Below, one piece after another: positions 1-8,097 of a DNA stretch of 64,000 nt. Source of the stretch: Rhodanobacter sp. A1T4 (lineage in GTDB: Bacteria > Pseudomonadota > Gammaproteobacteria > Xanthomonadales > Rhodanobacteraceae); contig NZ_JACHCP010000008.1 in NCBI RefSeq assembly GCF_014207185.1, positions 124,001-188,000 on the forward strand, given 5' to 3'. A program made the translations under genes and the position numbers. Each line of letters opens with the position of its first letter. Position 1 is the stretch's first letter. The notes under the pieces were generated by a model. The model was not told the DNA's origin. It saw only the letters and a list, made by a program, of their open reading frames with translations, and ran no database searches.

Positions 1-363
1 GGGAGGATTGGCCGGGACGCCGGGCAGGCAGCCCGTCACGTGCAATGTCGACGTGCAATCGATGCTGCTGAGCCAGGTCATATATTTGGTATCGCCTTTG
101 CCGCCGCTGCCGACGTAATCAGTCAGCAGCTGACTGGGATCGCCATTGGCCCACATCTGCGCGATAAGCTGATCGGTCAGCATGGCTGCGTCGATGCGAT
201 AGCCGGCGGCGCCGGTCATCTGCATCGCCGCCCCCTGCAATGCCACCAGTCCGACAATGCCGATCGAAAAGATCACGACCGCGACCAAGGCATCCAGCAG
301 GACAAAGCCACGGCGTGTTGTGGCGGGCCGCGTGCGGCTCCATCGAGGGTCTACGTATTTCAT
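1..363 (-). CDS. pilV: Type IV pilus minor pilin PilV, 3' end outside window
   Basis: Reading the minus strand from the ATG at 363 gives an open frame to the window edge (121 codons, no stop). Residues 18-47 carry the prepilin signature: a basic leader ending in RGF, then a hydrophobic N-helix VLLDALVAVVIFSIGIVGL. Cleavage after the Gly by prepilin peptidase and methylation of the Phe are expected for the family. The +5 Glu of most pilins is replaced here by Asp (FVLLD), a substitution seen in PilV-type minor pilins. PilV joins the priming complex at the pilus tip with FimT, PilW, PilX and PilE. The start overlaps the fimT stop as ATGA, so translation is probably coupled. The C-terminal globular part lies to the left of the window. 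Confidence 0.85.
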   Translation of the reverse strand, partial: MKYVDPRWSRTRPATTRRGFVLLDALVAVVIFSIGIVGLVALQGAAMQMTGAAGYRIDAAMLTDQLIAQMWANGDPSQLLTDYVGSGGKGDTKYMTWLSSIDCTSTLHVTGCLPGVPANPP

Positions 364-977
364 GGGCACCCCTGCGGGCTGTTAGCGCTTAGCGTGAAAG
401 CGGGGTCGCACATGTTCACCATCCCGCCCACCGAGATGGTGGTGACGAGACGTCGGCTGGTCGCTTGCATTGACGCTTCGGCCGCGGTGACATCAATGCG
501 CAGAATCGATGTATTGCCGTAGTCGGACGGGCGGCCCAGGGAGGTGAACGTGATGCCAGCCGGAATGCCGCCGCTGATGATTCCGCTATAGGCACTGGTG
601 GCTACCTTGCTGGTGGCCGTCGTGGCGCCGACCTGCACGTTGCTGGCGCTGCCGGGCGAATTGACCGTCTGCAGCACCGTGCTCGAGGCACTGCTGCAAT
701 CGGTGGCGGCAGCTGCGCTGGCTGCACTGGCAGGTAACGTGCAGACCTGCCAATTACTGCTGGAGATCAACTGAAAGCGCACGTCGGCGCCGCGCTGCGA
801 TGCTTCGTTGCGGGCGAGCCGCAGCCCGTTTTGGATCGATTCGGTGACGCTGCGGATGCGCGTGTTGAGCATCCACTGCTGGAAGCTGGGAATGCCAAGC
901 ATGACCAGGATGGCCGTGATCGTAATCACGATCATCAGCTCGATCAGGCTGACACCAGGCTGCCCGGATCGACTCAT
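360..977 (-). CDS. fimT: Minor pseudopilin of the FimT/GspH family
   Basis: 205-residue protein starting [17 protein letters not shown]. The prepilin peptidase site is unusual, GV|SLIELM, but Glu at +5 and the following hydrophobic helix ([14 protein letters not shown]) are standard. The downstream [24 protein letters not shown] segment is the hallmark of the FimT/GspH fold, as is the single Cys pair region further on. It is expected in the inner membrane and then at the pilus tip as part of the minor-pilin priming complex. The start at 977 was chosen over an in-frame start 10 codons upstream because it forms an ATGA overlap with the pilE stop, and it in turn overlaps pilV by ATGA. The tight packing points to one transcript. 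Confidence 0.85.
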   Translation of the reverse strand: MSRSGQPGVSLIELMIVITITAILVMLGIPSFQQWMLNTRIRSVTESIQNGLRLARNEASQRGADVRFQLISSSNWQVCTLPASAASAAAATDCSSASSTVLQTVNSPGSASNVQVGATTATSKVATSAYSGIISGGIPAGITFTSLGRPSDYGNTSILRIDVTAAEASMQATSRRLVTTISVGGMVNMCDPAFTLSANSPQGCP

Positions 978-1423
978 TGGCACACACCCGGAGCGGTAAC
1001 CCAGCAAGTAGTAGTTGGGGTGGTGTACCAGCTGCCAGCGTAGGAGGTGCCGCGCGCATTGGCCTGGTTGATCGTGAACTGGAAATTGATGGTAGAGGGA
1101 GAAGATCCGCTGGCCGTGATGGTGTAGCCCGCCGAGGTCAAGGCACAGGTGTAGCTGAAATACTGCGATGTGGGCATGCTCGCGCCGCAGTTAGCCGAGT
1201 TACTCGTGCTCGGGTATTGCCGGTTGTCCTGGTAGTACTGTTCCATCAGGACACGCGTGGCACTCAGCCCGTTCTGCGCATCGGTAAGCTTGCTACGCGT
1301 GACGTAGTTGCTATAGATCGGCATGGCGATGGCGGCGAGGATCGCAATGATCGCCACCACGATCATCAGCTCGATCAACGTAAAACCTGCCGCATGCCTG
1401 CGATGCAAGCATCTGTCATTCAT
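974..1423 (-). CDS. pilE: Type IV pilin PilE-like minor pilin
   Basis: 149-residue prepilin: short basic leader [13 protein letters not shown], cleavage before Phe in [17 protein letters not shown], Glu at +5, then the long hydrophobic helix and the typical [31 protein letters not shown] segment. The C-terminal part has a cysteine pair (CGAS...CALTS) and a last pair near WVTAPGVCQ, consistent with a pilin D-region disulfide. The start at 1423 is preceded by AGGGG at suitable spacing; an upstream in-frame start has no such site. In Xanthomonadales this gene usually heads or closes the fimT-pilV-pilW-pilX-pilY1 minor pilin cluster, and here it is first in the minus-strand operon. Confidence 0.88.
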   Translation of the reverse strand: MNDRCLHRRHAAGFTLIELMIVVAIIAILAAIAMPIYSNYVTRSKLTDAQNGLSATRVLMEQYYQDNRQYPSTSNSANCGASMPTSQYFSYTCALTSAGYTITASGSSPSTINFQFTINQANARGTSYAGSWYTTPTTTCWVTAPGVCQ

Positions 1424-1874
1424 GGATTGCCCCTGTAACGATCGGGAGCCCGTGCGTGGCTCCAAAAGATTGCGTCATGTGCAATCCGCACCGAATTGAC
1501 ATCCATGTGGCCGTGTCTGCCTGTTATCAGACATTGCGATCAAATCATCGCGTTTTGCGGACAGGCCATCTATCGCCGCAAGGTGCCAGATGTTTGTCAA
1601 TTTAGGACGCCGCCGCCGCATTGCGACCTATTGCACGTGACGAAGAACACGTTGGCCCCAATAGACAGGCATATATGGGGATCAGCCGGAAACCCACATT
1701 CGAATCTCGGAGCACGGAGGCCGCAACGAAAGTCGCTTCGGCCAAGTCATCAAGTCCCAACCGAAGCGACTCGCCCTAACTGGCAAGCTTGCGTTCGAGC
1801 GTGGCGTTCTGGATATTCAGCACCCAGGCTGAGCCTGTATCTTGCATCGCTGAAATGGCAAGCCCTTCAGGCCT
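1424..1874. other. Intergenic region between the pilin operon and a ToxR-like regulator
   Basis: The two neighbours diverge, so both promoters should lie here. I searched the minus strand for a sigma-54 box (GG-N10-GC) for the pilin operon and found none with correct spacing. A 191-codon open frame crosses the region on the plus strand but runs into the regulator gene out of frame and shows no recognisable domain. Confidence 0.4.
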
Positions 1875-4274
1875 ATGATTCACCGCATGGAAGCCAAGAT
1901 TTACAAGTTCGGCGATTTTTGCCTCAACCCTGTTGCCAGAGAGCTGAGCCGAGATGGCGAGCCGCTCTTTGTCCCTGCCAGTGCTTTCGATTGCCTGGTT
2001 TATCTCATCGAGCACCGCGAGCGTCCCATCGGAAAGGACGAATTGATTTCCGCCGTGTGGGGACGTACTGACGTAAGCGAGAATCTCCTGGCCCAGACCA
2101 TCGTCCGCTTGAGGCGCACGCTGGGCGATGTCGGCAATGAGCAACAGCGCTGTATAAAGACCATCGCACGCGTTGGTTACCGCTGGATGCTCGATACTAC
2201 GGTTACTTTCGGTGCGCCGGCTTCGGTGAAACATGATTCGGGCGTCGAACCATATGGCCTCGTTTCGGAAGCTGCGGGTGACGTGGATGACGGTGACGCG
2301 ATCGGTATTTTGCCGCATGTGAGGCCAGTCCGTCGTTACCTCTTTGTTGCTTTGATTCTCGCGCTCGTTCTTGCTGCAGGCTACGCGGGAGAGCAGAGGC
2401 TTCGCCCAAAAAAGGCTCAAGCGGCTATTCATTTCAACAAAAGTGCGGCGATCGTGCTTCCCGTGGAGGTCAATGCACCCGAAGATTGGAAATGGCTGCA
2501 TTTCGGCTTGATGGATCTGATATCGACAAGACTGCACGAGGCAAAGATTCCCACAGAAACCAGTCAAGCCGTATTGGAACTACTTAAAGAGCGCGCCGAT
2601 GCTTCGGGTGAAGGGCTTTCTTCATTTGCTTTAGTGATACGTCCACATGTCGAATTGGCAGGTAACCGCTGGCGTGTTCATCTGGATGCGAGGAGCCAGG
2701 ATGGACATACATGGCGAGCTGAGTCGTCATCCAGTGATGTATTGGAAGCGTCTCGTGCTGCCAGCGATTTGCTGCTTGCACAGCTTGGCTACGCTGCGGG
2801 AGCGAGCGGACCGCGTGTTGCCAGTGACTCGCAATTGGAATACATGCAGCGTATCGATGCGGCAAGGTTGGCCGGCCAACCATATGCCGCGCGCGAACTG
2901 ATCGATATGGCACCGCCCGACCTGCGTAACAAGCCGGAACTTGCCTACACGGTGGCTTCGCTCGATTGCGATGAAGGGAAAAAGGACTCGTGCGAACAAC
3001 GCCTGTCGACCTTGTTGAAGCAGTTAACCGATAAAAAACAAGAACCCGTCTTGCGTGGGGAAATCCTGACAAAGCTCGGAATGATTTACAGCGATAAAAA
3101 CCAAGACGTCGAAGGCGAGGCCAAACTCACTGAAGCGCTGCATACGCTGCAGAAGCAGAAAGACACTGAGGCGCTGGCAAACGCTTATTTGGATCATTCC
3201 TATGTGGAACAGATGCTGTGGAGATTGGATGATGCGACCTCTGATCTCGGCTTGGCCCGCGTTAACTACGCGTTGTCGGGCGATGCCGTAGGTGCCGCCA
3301 AGGCGGATTTCGAGATGGGACTTCTCGCTGAGCGCCGGGCGCAGCCCGACGCGGCGGTATCTTTGCTGCAGAATGCTTATGATCAGTTCCATGGAATGGG
3401 CATGCGATCCATGTTGCCGTCTACATTGGATGGTTTGGCATACGCGCAGCAAATGCTGTTGAAGTTCACCGACGAGTTGGGCACGACGGATCGCTTCTGG
3501 CCCGTGAATGAGAGAGATTTTGGATTCATCGACGCTCCGATGCGCCGCGAATTAACCATGGTTCGTGCTATAGCGCTGGCCGATAACGGACGAACATCCG
3601 AAGCCGCTACATTTGGTGAGCTGATCGTCAACGAAGCAGATCCCAAGAACGATGCCGCACAGATTGCCGAGACAAACAAGTTGCTCGCCAGGGTGGCTCT
3701 GGACCAGGGAAATAACGAGCGCGCCGCGTCATTGGCTTCGAAAGCGCTGACGCCTGCACTGGCGGAAGGCGATCGGCGAGATTACGCAGAAACCTGGCTT
3801 ATTCGGATATCTGCCCTTCAGCGTGCAGGTAAGGCCGATGAGGCCAAGCATGACGTCTCGGCCATGGTCGAGTGGGAAACCCACTTATCGGTGAAGGATG
3901 ATTGGACCCACATCTATGTGATACGCGCGATTGCCGCTCAGTACTGGATCGAAGGGAATCATGACAAGGCTGTCGAGCAGTTCAAGCTGGCCATGGCATC
4001 TGCGGAGAAGCTGGGTGTACCAGAAGTTATTGTAAGTGTCGGTAAATCCTACGCGCTGATGCTCCTGGACATCGGGCATCTCGATCAGGCTATAGCAGTC
4101 AGTGGCAGTCTTTCCATGTGGAGTAATACGGATTGGCGCGCCGCCTGGGTTGAGGCACGTGTATACCAGGCGCTTGGCCAAACATCTTCCTGGGAGAAGT
4201 CTCGGAATAAGGCTGAACAGCTTGCGGGTGATCGATTACTGCATGTGGGTGCGTCTTCTGACTATGGGCCGTAG
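1875..4274 (+). CDS. ToxR/CadC-like membrane-bound transcriptional regulator with TPR region
   Basis: 799-residue protein. Residues 8-105 form an OmpR/PhoB-type winged helix (FGDFCLNPVARELSRDGE ... LLAQTIVRLRRTLGD ... TIARVGYRW), the DNA-binding domain of ToxR and CadC. There is no receiver domain. A single transmembrane helix lies at about 154-171 (RRYLFVALILALVLAAGYAG), so the DNA-binding part is cytoplasmic and the remaining 620 residues are periplasmic. That part is alpha-helical with TPR-like repeats from about 340 on (for example ALANAYLDHSYVEQMLWRLDDATSDLGLA). Proteins with this layout act as one-component envelope sensors; target and ligand cannot be read from the sequence. The start could also be the ATG at 1887; neither has a strong ribosome site. 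It diverges from the pilin operon, but no regulatory link is shown. Confidence 0.8.
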   Translation: MIHRMEAKIYKFGDFCLNPVARELSRDGEPLFVPASAFDCLVYLIEHRERPIGKDELISAVWGRTDVSENLLAQTIVRLRRTLGDVGNEQQRCIKTIARVGYRWMLDTTVTFGAPASVKHDSGVEPYGLVSEAAGDVDDGDAIGILPHVRPVRRYLFVALILALVLAAGYAGEQRLRPKKAQAAIHFNKSAAIVLPVEVNAPEDWKWLHFGLMDLISTRLHEAKIPTETSQAVLELLKERADASGEGLSSFALVIRPHVELAGNRWRVHLDARSQDGHTWRAESSSSDVLEASRAASDLLLAQLGYAAGASGPRVASDSQLEYMQRIDAARLAGQPYAARELIDMAPPDLRNKPELAYTVASLDCDEGKKDSCEQRLSTLLKQLTDKKQEPVLRGEILTKLGMIYSDKNQDVEGEAKLTEALHTLQKQKDTEALANAYLDHSYVEQMLWRLDDATSDLGLARVNYALSGDAVGAAKADFEMGLLAERRAQPDAAVSLLQNAYDQFHGMGMRSMLPSTLDGLAYAQQMLLKFTDELGTTDRFWPVNERDFGFIDAPMRRELTMVRAIALADNGRTSEAATFGELIVNEADPKNDAAQIAETNKLLARVALDQGNNERAASLASKALTPALAEGDRRDYAETWLIRISALQRAGKADEAKHDVSAMVEWETHLSVKDDWTHIYVIRAIAAQYWIEGNHDKAVEQFKLAMASAEKLGVPEVIVSVGKSYALMLLDIGHLDQAIAVSGSLSMWSNTDWRAAWVEARVYQALGQTSSWEKSRNKAEQLAGDRLLHVGASSDYGP

Positions 4275-4601
4275 CTTAGCGCTGGGATGCACACAACACC
4301 GCTTGATTTTGGCAATGTGGAATGGACGAGACATCGACAACGAGAACAAGCACATAACGCTACGTATTGAGCAGGGTAAAAGCCACACGCTGATTCTCTA
4401 ATGCCACGGCAAATGGACTGCTCAAGACAAGTATCTTGGCCTATGAGGCGATGCCGCTTTGAATCGCGTTGGGTTACCGTGACCGTGCAGAAGGCAGTCA
4501 CCGAAAATTTCGAACTGTCTCATCGATGCCCCAAGCTCGTACCACATGACAGTTGTTTCATCGGCGACCTGTTTTCTGCGCTAGCTAGCTGGAATTGCCA
4601 A

Positions 4602-4637
4602 TGAGGGGAGGGTGTTTCCGGCCTTGCCCTCCCCTCA
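4602..4637. terminator. Strong hairpin without U-tract downstream of the ToxR-like gene
   Basis: TGAGGGGAGGG at 4602-4612 pairs perfectly with CCCTCCCCTCA at 4627-4637 (11 bp, 14-base loop). It lies about 330 bases after the regulator stop codon. No run of T follows, so it is either an imperfect terminator or an RNA-stabilising hairpin. Confidence 0.4.
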
Positions 4638-4782
4638 GAGGTATTGCACGCATGTATTCGCACCGCCGCTGGAAGTCGTAACTCTTGTAGCAACGTCGTA
4701 GGTTGGAATATGCCTAACGACGTATCTGCCGATTGCCGTGTTGTCGGCCTGAAACATGCGACTTAGCCTGTCGCGTGTTCAT

Positions 4783-4856
4783 CCACGTTACGCTTCGATG
4801 TTTGCGATCAGTGCAACTGAGTCGGTGTGAACAATGGCGTTGGCGAAGACGCGTTT
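4783..4856 (-). pseudogene. Deletion remnant of an MBL-fold hydrolase gene
   Basis: Bases 4783-4826 match the 3' end and downstream flank of the intact hydrolase gene at about 34914-34951, including its stop codon region (TTTGC.ATCAGTGCAACT.AGTCG). Bases 4823-4854 then match an internal segment of the same gene at about 35413-35445 (CGTGAACAATGGCGTTGG.G). In the intact gene these segments are about 470 bases apart. The junction sits on a GTCG shared by both ends, as expected for a microhomology deletion in a second, decayed copy. Similarity stops at about 4856. Confidence 0.6.
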
Positions 4857-5143
4857 CATAGTCGAGTCACGCGACTCGCCTCAGGCATCATAGTCGCCCT
4901 GGACGCGATAGAGCGCTGGAACCCGGAACGCGCTGTCGCGTACTGGAGGACTCCCGCCGTCCCTATTTTTGGCAACGTTCTGATTTTAGGATTCAGTGCG
5001 AGGCTGGACGTTGACCTGATAAGCCATCTTTCAAACGCTGACGTCTTGTCGCCTGTCTTGGCGCAGCGCCAGAAGCCCCAAAGTATCGTCACCCCACTGT
5101 CATATCGCACACTTAACCTGTCAGTTCCGCTCGGAGAGGGGAT

Positions 5144-5902
5144 GTGGCGCGTCATCGCGTAAATAAGAGTGCAGCCAAACAATTTCAGCACAGACTGATG
5201 CTGTGTATTGTGGGGCTGATGCTCTCGGAAACGTGTTTGGCATACCAGGCATTGCCGTATCAGGTTCCTGGGGTGGACAAAAAAAACCAAATCGAAAAGG
5301 TGAGTTTCAACATCCCGCCACAGCCGCTTCTATCCGCGCTCAGGCAGTACAGCGAAGTCACCGGACAAGCGGTATTGTTTGATGATGCAATGACTGCTGG
5401 GGTACGTTCCAAAGGGGTGCTCGGAGACTTCAACAAAGTGGATGCATTGCTGAAAATACTGATAGGGACCGGTCTCACAGCAAGCTATTCTTCCGATCAG
5501 GCTTTCACTCTGAAGGTGGTTGATCCGGGTGCTCACGCCAGTCCAAACAGCACATTGGGTCAACTCGATGTTGTCGCAGAAGGCAGTGAAAGCAGCATCA
5601 GCCACTATGCGGCACGGATACAGAAACCGATCGAGTTGGCGCTCTGCCGGTCTCCGCAGACGCGCCCAGGAAATTACCGCCTCGCACTGCAGCTATGGAT
5701 AGCCGCCGATGGCCGCGTGAAGAAGACACGCATATTGAGCGAGTCAACCCAGGCGCGTAACGCTCGGGTCGTGAGAGCATTGGAGCAACTGACACTCGAC
5801 GCACCTCCCTCGACCATGCCAGAACCATTAACCGTGCTGTTGATACCGCGAAGCGCTGAGTCGGGCTTGGGTTGCGCGACAACCGACCACGCAGCGCAGT
5901 AG
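5144..5902 (+). CDS. Exported STN-domain protein with TonB-C-like tail
   Basis: 252 residues from a GTG start preceded by GGAGAGGG. An N-terminal hydrophobic segment (LMLCIVGLMLSETCLA, about 18-33) should export it. Residues 53-124 form a secretin/TonB short N-terminal (STN) domain: VSFNIPPQPLLSALRQYSEV, GQAVLFDDAM, then LLKILIGTGLTASYSSDQAFTL. In TonB-dependent transducers this domain contacts FecR-type anti-sigma factors. Residues 160-236 resemble a TonB C-terminal domain (YRLALQLWIAADGRVKKTRI ... RVVRALEQLTLDAPPSTMPE). There is no receptor barrel. It sits 12 bases before an ECF sigma gene and its FecR partner, so it is probably the signalling module that a receptor would normally provide. 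That role is inferred. Confidence 0.75.
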   Translation: MARHRVNKSAAKQFQHRLMLCIVGLMLSETCLAYQALPYQVPGVDKKNQIEKVSFNIPPQPLLSALRQYSEVTGQAVLFDDAMTAGVRSKGVLGDFNKVDALLKILIGTGLTASYSSDQAFTLKVVDPGAHASPNSTLGQLDVVAEGSESSISHYAARIQKPIELALCRSPQTRPGNYRLALQLWIAADGRVKKTRILSESTQARNARVVRALEQLTLDAPPSTMPEPLTVLLIPRSAESGLGCATTDHAAQ

Positions 5903-5914
5903 AAAAGAACTGCC

Positions 5915-6460
5915 ATGGAGCCTTCGCCGTTTTCGTTGCTTCGCTTGTTCCTCGAACAGCGCTCCGAACTGCGGCGGCGCCTCAAGTATCGGCTCGGTTC
6001 CGATGATCTCGTCAACGATGCGTTGCAAGAAACCTATCTGCGCATTGAGCGAATGGGGGACAGTCGATCGGCACTCAGCAATCCGATTGGTTACCTTTTC
6101 CGAATGGCGCTTAACGTCGCCGCGGATCAGCGCCAGGTCGATGCGCGCTATTTGACGGGGAGCGAGGTGGAAGAATTGCTGAACGTTGGCGCCGAAACCT
6201 TGGATCCCGCGCGGATTGTGCACGCACAGTTTGAAGTGCACGCGCTGGAAAAGGCGTTGAGAGAGCTGAGTTCCCGTCAGCGGGAAATTCTGACCGCAGC
6301 GCGGCTGGACGACGTTCCGCTGAGTGAGCTCGCGCTGAGGTTTGGCATCTCCGTGCGCATGGTTGGGAAAGAGCTGAGAAAGGCACTTTTCCATTGCGGG
6401 CAGCGGCTTGATCGAAAAATCACCCAACGGTTCGGTCCCGGCGCTGGAAAAGAGTCTTAG
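5915..6460 (+). CDS. FecI-like ECF RNA polymerase sigma factor
   Basis: 181 residues. Region 2 is seen in LLRLFLEQRSELRRRLKYRL and DDLVNDALQETYLRIE (about 8-45), including the DDLVNDALQETYLR core typical of FecI-type factors; NPIGYLFRMALNVAADQRR-like residues follow. Region 4 is ALRELSSRQREILTAARLDD followed by a helix-turn-helix (LSELALRFGISVRMVGKELRKAL, about 135-165). Such factors are released by FecR proteins when an outer-membrane signal arrives. It lies between the STN protein and fecR-like gene and, with them, is placed upstream of a two-partner secretion operon rather than a TonB-dependent receptor. The candidate target promoters are the paired elements at 7556 and 16311. Confidence 0.88.
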   Translation: MEPSPFSLLRLFLEQRSELRRRLKYRLGSDDLVNDALQETYLRIERMGDSRSALSNPIGYLFRMALNVAADQRQVDARYLTGSEVEELLNVGAETLDPARIVHAQFEVHALEKALRELSSRQREILTAARLDDVPLSELALRFGISVRMVGKELRKALFHCGQRLDRKITQRFGPGAGKES

Positions 6461-6464
6461 AAGC

Positions 6465-7472
6465 ATGAAACTGTTCGATAACGTCCCCAACCACGGAGCG
6501 GGCCTGCGTCGCGAAGCGCAGCGTTGGCTTTTGCATCTGAAGTCGGACATGGTCACCACAAAAGACGCGCGCGCATTTGAGCAGTGGTGCGCGCAAAGTC
6601 GCGCGCATGTGGAAGCATTCGCCCAGACCCGACGTCTTTGGGAAAACCTTGGGCCCGCTGCGCAAGCGGTGTCTCCAAGTGAGGCGGCGCAAATCGCTAC
6701 CTCTGTCACTGCCATCTCGTCGGAGCCGCGCATGCAGCCTAGGCGAATGACGCGTCGGACCTTTCTCGGTGGCGCTGTAGCCGCCTCGGCGGCGCTCCTC
6801 CTGGTGCGACCGCCGTTGCAACTGTGGCCATCGTTATCGGACATGTCGGCGGACTACCGCACCGGCACGGGCGAGCAACGGCAGGTTGAACTGAGTCCGG
6901 GCCTGATCGTCGAGATGAACACGCAGACCACGATGAATTTGCGCAAGGCCGCAGGACATGCCGTTGGCCTCGACCTGATCAGCGGCGAGATCAATATCAA
7001 GACCTCTGGTGCAGCGCAAAGTCAATTCACGGTTTACGCCGGCGGAGGACGCGTGCAGGTATCTGGGCAAACACAATGCAATATTCGCTGCACGGGATCG
7101 CAAGTGCAAGTTACGGGTCTGGATGGCGTGACAACACTCGAGTATGGCGGCAAGCGCGCATCTCTGATGGCAGAACAGCGCGTGGATTACGGTCGCGGCG
7201 GAATGGACGCATTGAGTCACGCCGATACCGATCTGACCATGGCATGGCGACGACGCGTACTGATCTTCGATGGTCAGCCGCTCTCGGATGTCATCGTGGA
7301 AATCAATCGTTATCGCCCGGGAAAACTCATCCTGGCAAACGATCGCTTGGCTGCACGGAAGGTACAGGCCAGATTTTCGCTCAACCAACTCGGCGACGTC
7401 GCCGCCTTGATTCGTGACGCCTATGGCGCCCGCGTGATCGAACTGCCCGGCGGCATCGTCGTTCTCAGTTAA
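6465..7472 (+). CDS. FecR-family anti-sigma factor/signal transducer
   Basis: 335 residues from the ATG at 6465, four bases after the sigma stop; a TTG start inside the sigma gene is possible but less likely. Residues 12-65 are the DUF4880-like cytoplasmic sigma-binding helix region (LRREAQRWLLHLKSDMVTT ... FEQWCAQSRAHVEAFAQTRRLWENL). RRTFLGGAVAASAALLLV at about 98-114 is the membrane anchor, with the Arg-Arg start often seen in FecR proteins. The periplasmic FecR domain spans about 130-225 (YRTGTGEQRQVELSPGLIVEMNT...), and a DUF4974-like, STN-related domain ends the protein (LSDVIVEINRYRPGKLILAND). The family holds its sigma factor at the membrane until the periplasmic domain is engaged, here presumably by the neighbouring STN protein. 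Confidence 0.88.
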   Translation: MKLFDNVPNHGAGLRREAQRWLLHLKSDMVTTKDARAFEQWCAQSRAHVEAFAQTRRLWENLGPAAQAVSPSEAAQIATSVTAISSEPRMQPRRMTRRTFLGGAVAASAALLLVRPPLQLWPSLSDMSADYRTGTGEQRQVELSPGLIVEMNTQTTMNLRKAAGHAVGLDLISGEINIKTSGAAQSQFTVYAGGGRVQVSGQTQCNIRCTGSQVQVTGLDGVTTLEYGGKRASLMAEQRVDYGRGGMDALSHADTDLTMAWRRRVLIFDGQPLSDVIVEINRYRPGKLILANDRLAARKVQARFSLNQLGDVAALIRDAYGARVIELPGGIVVLS

Positions 7473-8097
7473 GTCGTATCTGGAAGGCCAAATCTTTCTA
7501 ACTGTATGACGCTTTGATGTCTCAAGGCGTCGTTTTCGCGTGGATTGGTGTCGGCAAATTAAATTTTAATGACACGGTTCAGTCGCACACGCTGTCATCT
7601 GTCTATCCATGCAAGGACGATGACTGGAAGGCATGGACGCCTGGTACAGCCAGCAAATACACCGCGAGCGGTTCGACGACTGCGTGGGGATCCTCTATTT
7701 GATCGATGGACGGCATTTCGCCGGCCCTGAAGGGTAAATGTTGTGTGGCCAATCGAATCAGAAAAACCAGGCGCGTGAATGGATCACTTACCACATGCGG
7801 AAATAAAGCTGCGCGATCGTTATGGGTATCAACGCCGTTTGGTCGCCGGGTCTTTTTGCCGATCACTGAACACCCGTGCGAACGGAATGGCCGTGCAACG
7901 GTTCAGGCCTTGAGCGGCCATTACGGCGCATCGCGAACCCATCTGCGGGGTTTTCAGGGCACTGCTGCCAACACCGATTCATTTGATGTTTTGAGTCCGA
8001 CACGTGCTTGTCGTGATTCGGTTATCTACCTTGCGCTAGCTTCACCAAGTCGCTTTGCACATGGAGCTGAATCAATGACTCAGGATCAGGGCGAGGC
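7473..8097. other. Intergenic region upstream of tpsB
   Basis: 625 bases. The only clear signal is the promoter-like element at 7556-7608. If transcription starts there, the tpsB leader is about 490 nt. A 131-codon plus-strand frame (7706-8101) ends in an ATGA overlap with the tpsB start but has no ribosome site or recognisable domain. Confidence 0.45.
7556..7608 (+). promoter_or_regulatory. Candidate ECF-sigma promoter of the tpsB operon
   Basis: This 53-base element aligns without gaps to 16311-16363 with 42 identities. Conserved blocks are ATTAAATTTT, ATGACA, the 10-base GGTTCAGTCG (7576-7585) and GTCTA (7601-7605), with the 5-base block between mostly changed. A conserved upstream block and a conserved GTCTA about 20 bases further on look like -35 and -10 elements of an alternative sigma factor. 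The local FecI-like factor is the obvious candidate. Confidence 0.6.

Larger units (their letters stand above)
4275..5143. other. Gene-poor region with a hairpin and a metallo-hydrolase remnant
   Basis: About 870 bases without a convincing gene. It contains a strong inverted repeat at 4602-4637 and a chimeric remnant of the MBL-fold hydrolase gene at 4783-4856 (both listed separately). Short open frames at 4401-4604 and 4827-5162 lack ribosome sites and domain signatures. The promoter for the following STN protein should lie near 5143 but I cannot point to it. Confidence 0.45.

Noticed and set aside
1424..1600. Possible sigma-54 promoter for the pilin operon (GGCAC...TTGC at about 1577-1592 on the minus strand)
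   Set aside because: The GG and GC elements are not ten bases apart, so sigma-54 contact is unlikely.
1496..2071. 191-codon plus-strand open frame
   Set aside because: It runs into the ToxR-like gene in another frame, has no ribosome site and no recognisable domain.
4827..5162. 111-codon open frame before the STN gene
   Set aside because: Its start lies in the hydrolase remnant, it overlaps the GTG start of the STN gene, and it shows no domain.
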